Positions 14,407-15,677 of a DNA stretch of 15,677 nucleotides are shown in pieces. Position 1 is the first letter of the stretch; each line of letters opens with the position of its first letter. Both the position numbers and the translations under genes were made by a program. The stretch is taken from NCBI GenBank assembly GCA_018713215.1, contig DVFO01000074.1, forward strand, positions 1-15,677. The letters run 5' to 3'. The notes below the pieces were generated by a model that saw only the letters and a program-made list of their open reading frames with translations, was not told the DNA's origin and made no database searches. Origin of the DNA: Enterenecus faecium (GTDB taxonomy: Bacteria; Bacillota; Clostridia; Oscillospirales; Oscillospiraceae).

Positions 14407-15677
14407 TTAGTAAGCCAGCTTGGCGTCCAGCCAGGCCTTCAGCTCGGAAATGGGCACGCGCACCTGCTCCATGGTGTCGCGGTCCCGGATGGTGACAGCG
14501 TGGTCGGCCTCCTCGGTGTCGCTGCCCACGGTCTGGAAGTCCACGGTGACACAGTAGGGGGTACCGATCTCGTCCTGGCGGCGGTAGCGCTTGCCGATGG
14601 AGCCAGCGTCGTCGAAGTCCACCATGAAGTACTTGGACAGCTCGGCCTGAATTTCACGGCCCTTGTCAGACAGCTTCTTGGACAGGGGCAGCACAGCCAC
14701 CTTGTAGGGGGCCAGAGCGGGGTGGAGGCGCAGCACGGTGCGCACGTCGTCCTTGCCATTCTTGTCCTGACCCACCACTTCCTCGTCGTAGGCATCCACC
14801 AGGAAGGCCAGAGTCACACGGTCGGCGCCCAGAGAGGGCTCGATGACGTAGGGGATATAGTGCTCGTTCTTCTCCTGGTCGAAATAGGTCATGTCCTTGC
14901 CGGAGGTGTTCTGGTGGGCGGTGAGGTCGAAGTTGGTCCGGCTGGCCACCCCCCACAGCTCGCCCCAGCCGAAGGGGAAGACGAACTCGAAGTCGGTGGT
15001 GGCGTTGGAGTAGTGGGAGAGCTCCTCGGGGTCGTGATCCCGCAGGCGCAGGTTCTCGTCCTTCATGCCCAGCTCCAGCAGCCACTGGTGGCAGAAGTCC
15101 TTCCAGTACTGGAACCAGCCCAGCTCGGTGCCCGGCTGGCAGAAGAACTCCAGCTCCATCTGCTCAAACTCCCGGGTGCGGAAGGTGAAGTTGCCCGGGG
15201 TGATCTCGTTGCGGAAGCTCTTGCCCACCTGGCACACGCCGAAGGGCAGCTTCCGCCGGGTGGTGCGCTGCACGTTCTGGAAATTGACAAAGATGCCCTG
15301 GGCGGTCTCGGGACGGAGATACACCGTGTTCTTGGCGTCCTCGGTGACGCCCTGGATGGTCTTGAACATCAGGTTGAACTGACGGATGTCCGTCCAGTTG
15401 TGCTTGCCGCAGGAGGGGCAGGGGATGTCGTGCTCCTCCACGAATTCCTTCATCTGGGCCTGGCTCATGGCGTCCACGCTGTGGCCCAGGTCGAAGTGGT
15501 TCTCCTGGCACCAGTCCTCGATGACCTTGTCGGCGCGGAAGCGCTCCTTGCAGGCCTTGCAGTCCATGAGCGGGTCGGAAAATCCCCCCACATGGCCGCT
15601 GGCCACCCACACCTGGGGGTTCATCAAAATCGCGGCGTCCAGACCCACGTTGTAGGGGCTCTCCTGGACGAATTTCT
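14407..15677 (-). CDS. glyS: Glycyl-tRNA synthetase, class II dimeric type, 5' end beyond window
   Basis: Charges tRNA-Gly with glycine in the cytoplasm. The 422 visible residues include the VGLDAAILMNPQVW segment and two CxxC pairs (DCKACKERF, then CPSCGKHNW) expected to bind zinc. Class II motif 2 is FRNEITPGNFTFRTREFEQ, the motif 3 region is EPSLGADRVTLAF, and the C-terminal anticodon-binding domain follows (APYKVAVLPLSKK, then GSIGKRYRRQDEIGTPYCV). It is the single-chain alpha-2 enzyme, not the alpha/beta GlyQ-GlyS form; the symbol follows usual Firmicutes usage and glyQS is also applied. The coding frame runs through the window edge, so the start and about 50 residues are missing. An internal GTG at 15648 is not the start. 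GC-rich codon use matches the beta-galactosidase gene. Confidence 0.95.
   Translation of the reverse strand, partial: KFVQESPYNVGLDAAILMNPQVWVASGHVGGFSDPLMDCKACKERFRADKVIEDWCQENHFDLGHSVDAMSQAQMKEFVEEHDIPCPSCGKHNWTDIRQFNLMFKTIQGVTEDAKNTVYLRPETAQGIFVNFQNVQRTTRRKLPFGVCQVGKSFRNEITPGNFTFRTREFEQMELEFFCQPGTELGWFQYWKDFCHQWLLELGMKDENLRLRDHDPEELSHYSNATTDFEFVFPFGWGELWGVASRTNFDLTAHQNTSGKDMTYFDQEKNEHYIPYVIEPSLGADRVTLAFLVDAYDEEVVGQDKNGKDDVRTVLRLHPALAPYKVAVLPLSKKLSDKGREIQAELSKYFMVDFDDAGSIGKRYRRQDEIGTPYCVTVDFQTVGSDTEEADHAVTIRDRDTMEQVRVPISELKAWLDAKLAY

Overview
The window looks like chromosome from a gut-type Clostridia (Oscillospiraceae, Flavonifractor/Lawsonibacter-like). The main evidence is the GC-rich, CTG/GCC/GGC-biased housekeeping and glycan genes, a very large multi-domain secreted beta-galactosidase with FIVAR repeats, and Gram-positive-style Shine-Dalgarno sites. 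The genus is an inference and cannot be proved from the sequence alone.

Layout. 1-6506 (minus): 5' part of a secreted LacZ-type GH2 beta-galactosidase, cut by the window start, with a LamG domain inserted inside the catalytic barrel and a long string of accessory domains. 6507-6831: its leader and promoter, plus the terminator of the next gene. 6832-8409 (minus): multi-pass GT-C/GT39-type glycosyltransferase with a 200-nt leader that carries a terminator-like hairpin. 8646-12272 (plus): a compact, AT-richer RiPP cassette made of a 32-residue Cys-containing precursor, a partial terminator, a radical SAM/SPASM maturase, an ABC exporter and a 65-residue secreted Pro-rich peptide. 12269-13204 (minus): an XRE-TPR regulator of the PlcR/Rgg (RRNPP) type, converging on the cassette with a 4-base 3' overlap. 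13321-13704 (minus): a Met-Glu-Val tRNA operon with a near-consensus promoter and a terminator. 13740-14350: about 600 nt without a believable gene but dense in inverted repeats. 14355-15677 (minus): terminator and 3' part of a class II glycyl-tRNA synthetase gene, cut by the window end.

How the genes work together. The central cassette reads as a complete small natural-product system. The precursor is made in excess because a hairpin follows it. The SPASM enzyme modifies its Cys-containing tail and the ABC protein exports it. A peptide-responsive TPR regulator next door probably controls it. The small secreted peptide encoded last in the operon could be that regulator's signal or an accessory/immunity factor. 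A strong plus-strand intrinsic terminator lies inside the regulator's coding sequence, in antisense. It suggests that the operon transcript ends about 365 nt beyond its last gene and overlaps the regulator mRNA. No integrase, transposase, attachment-site duplication or CRISPR array is visible.
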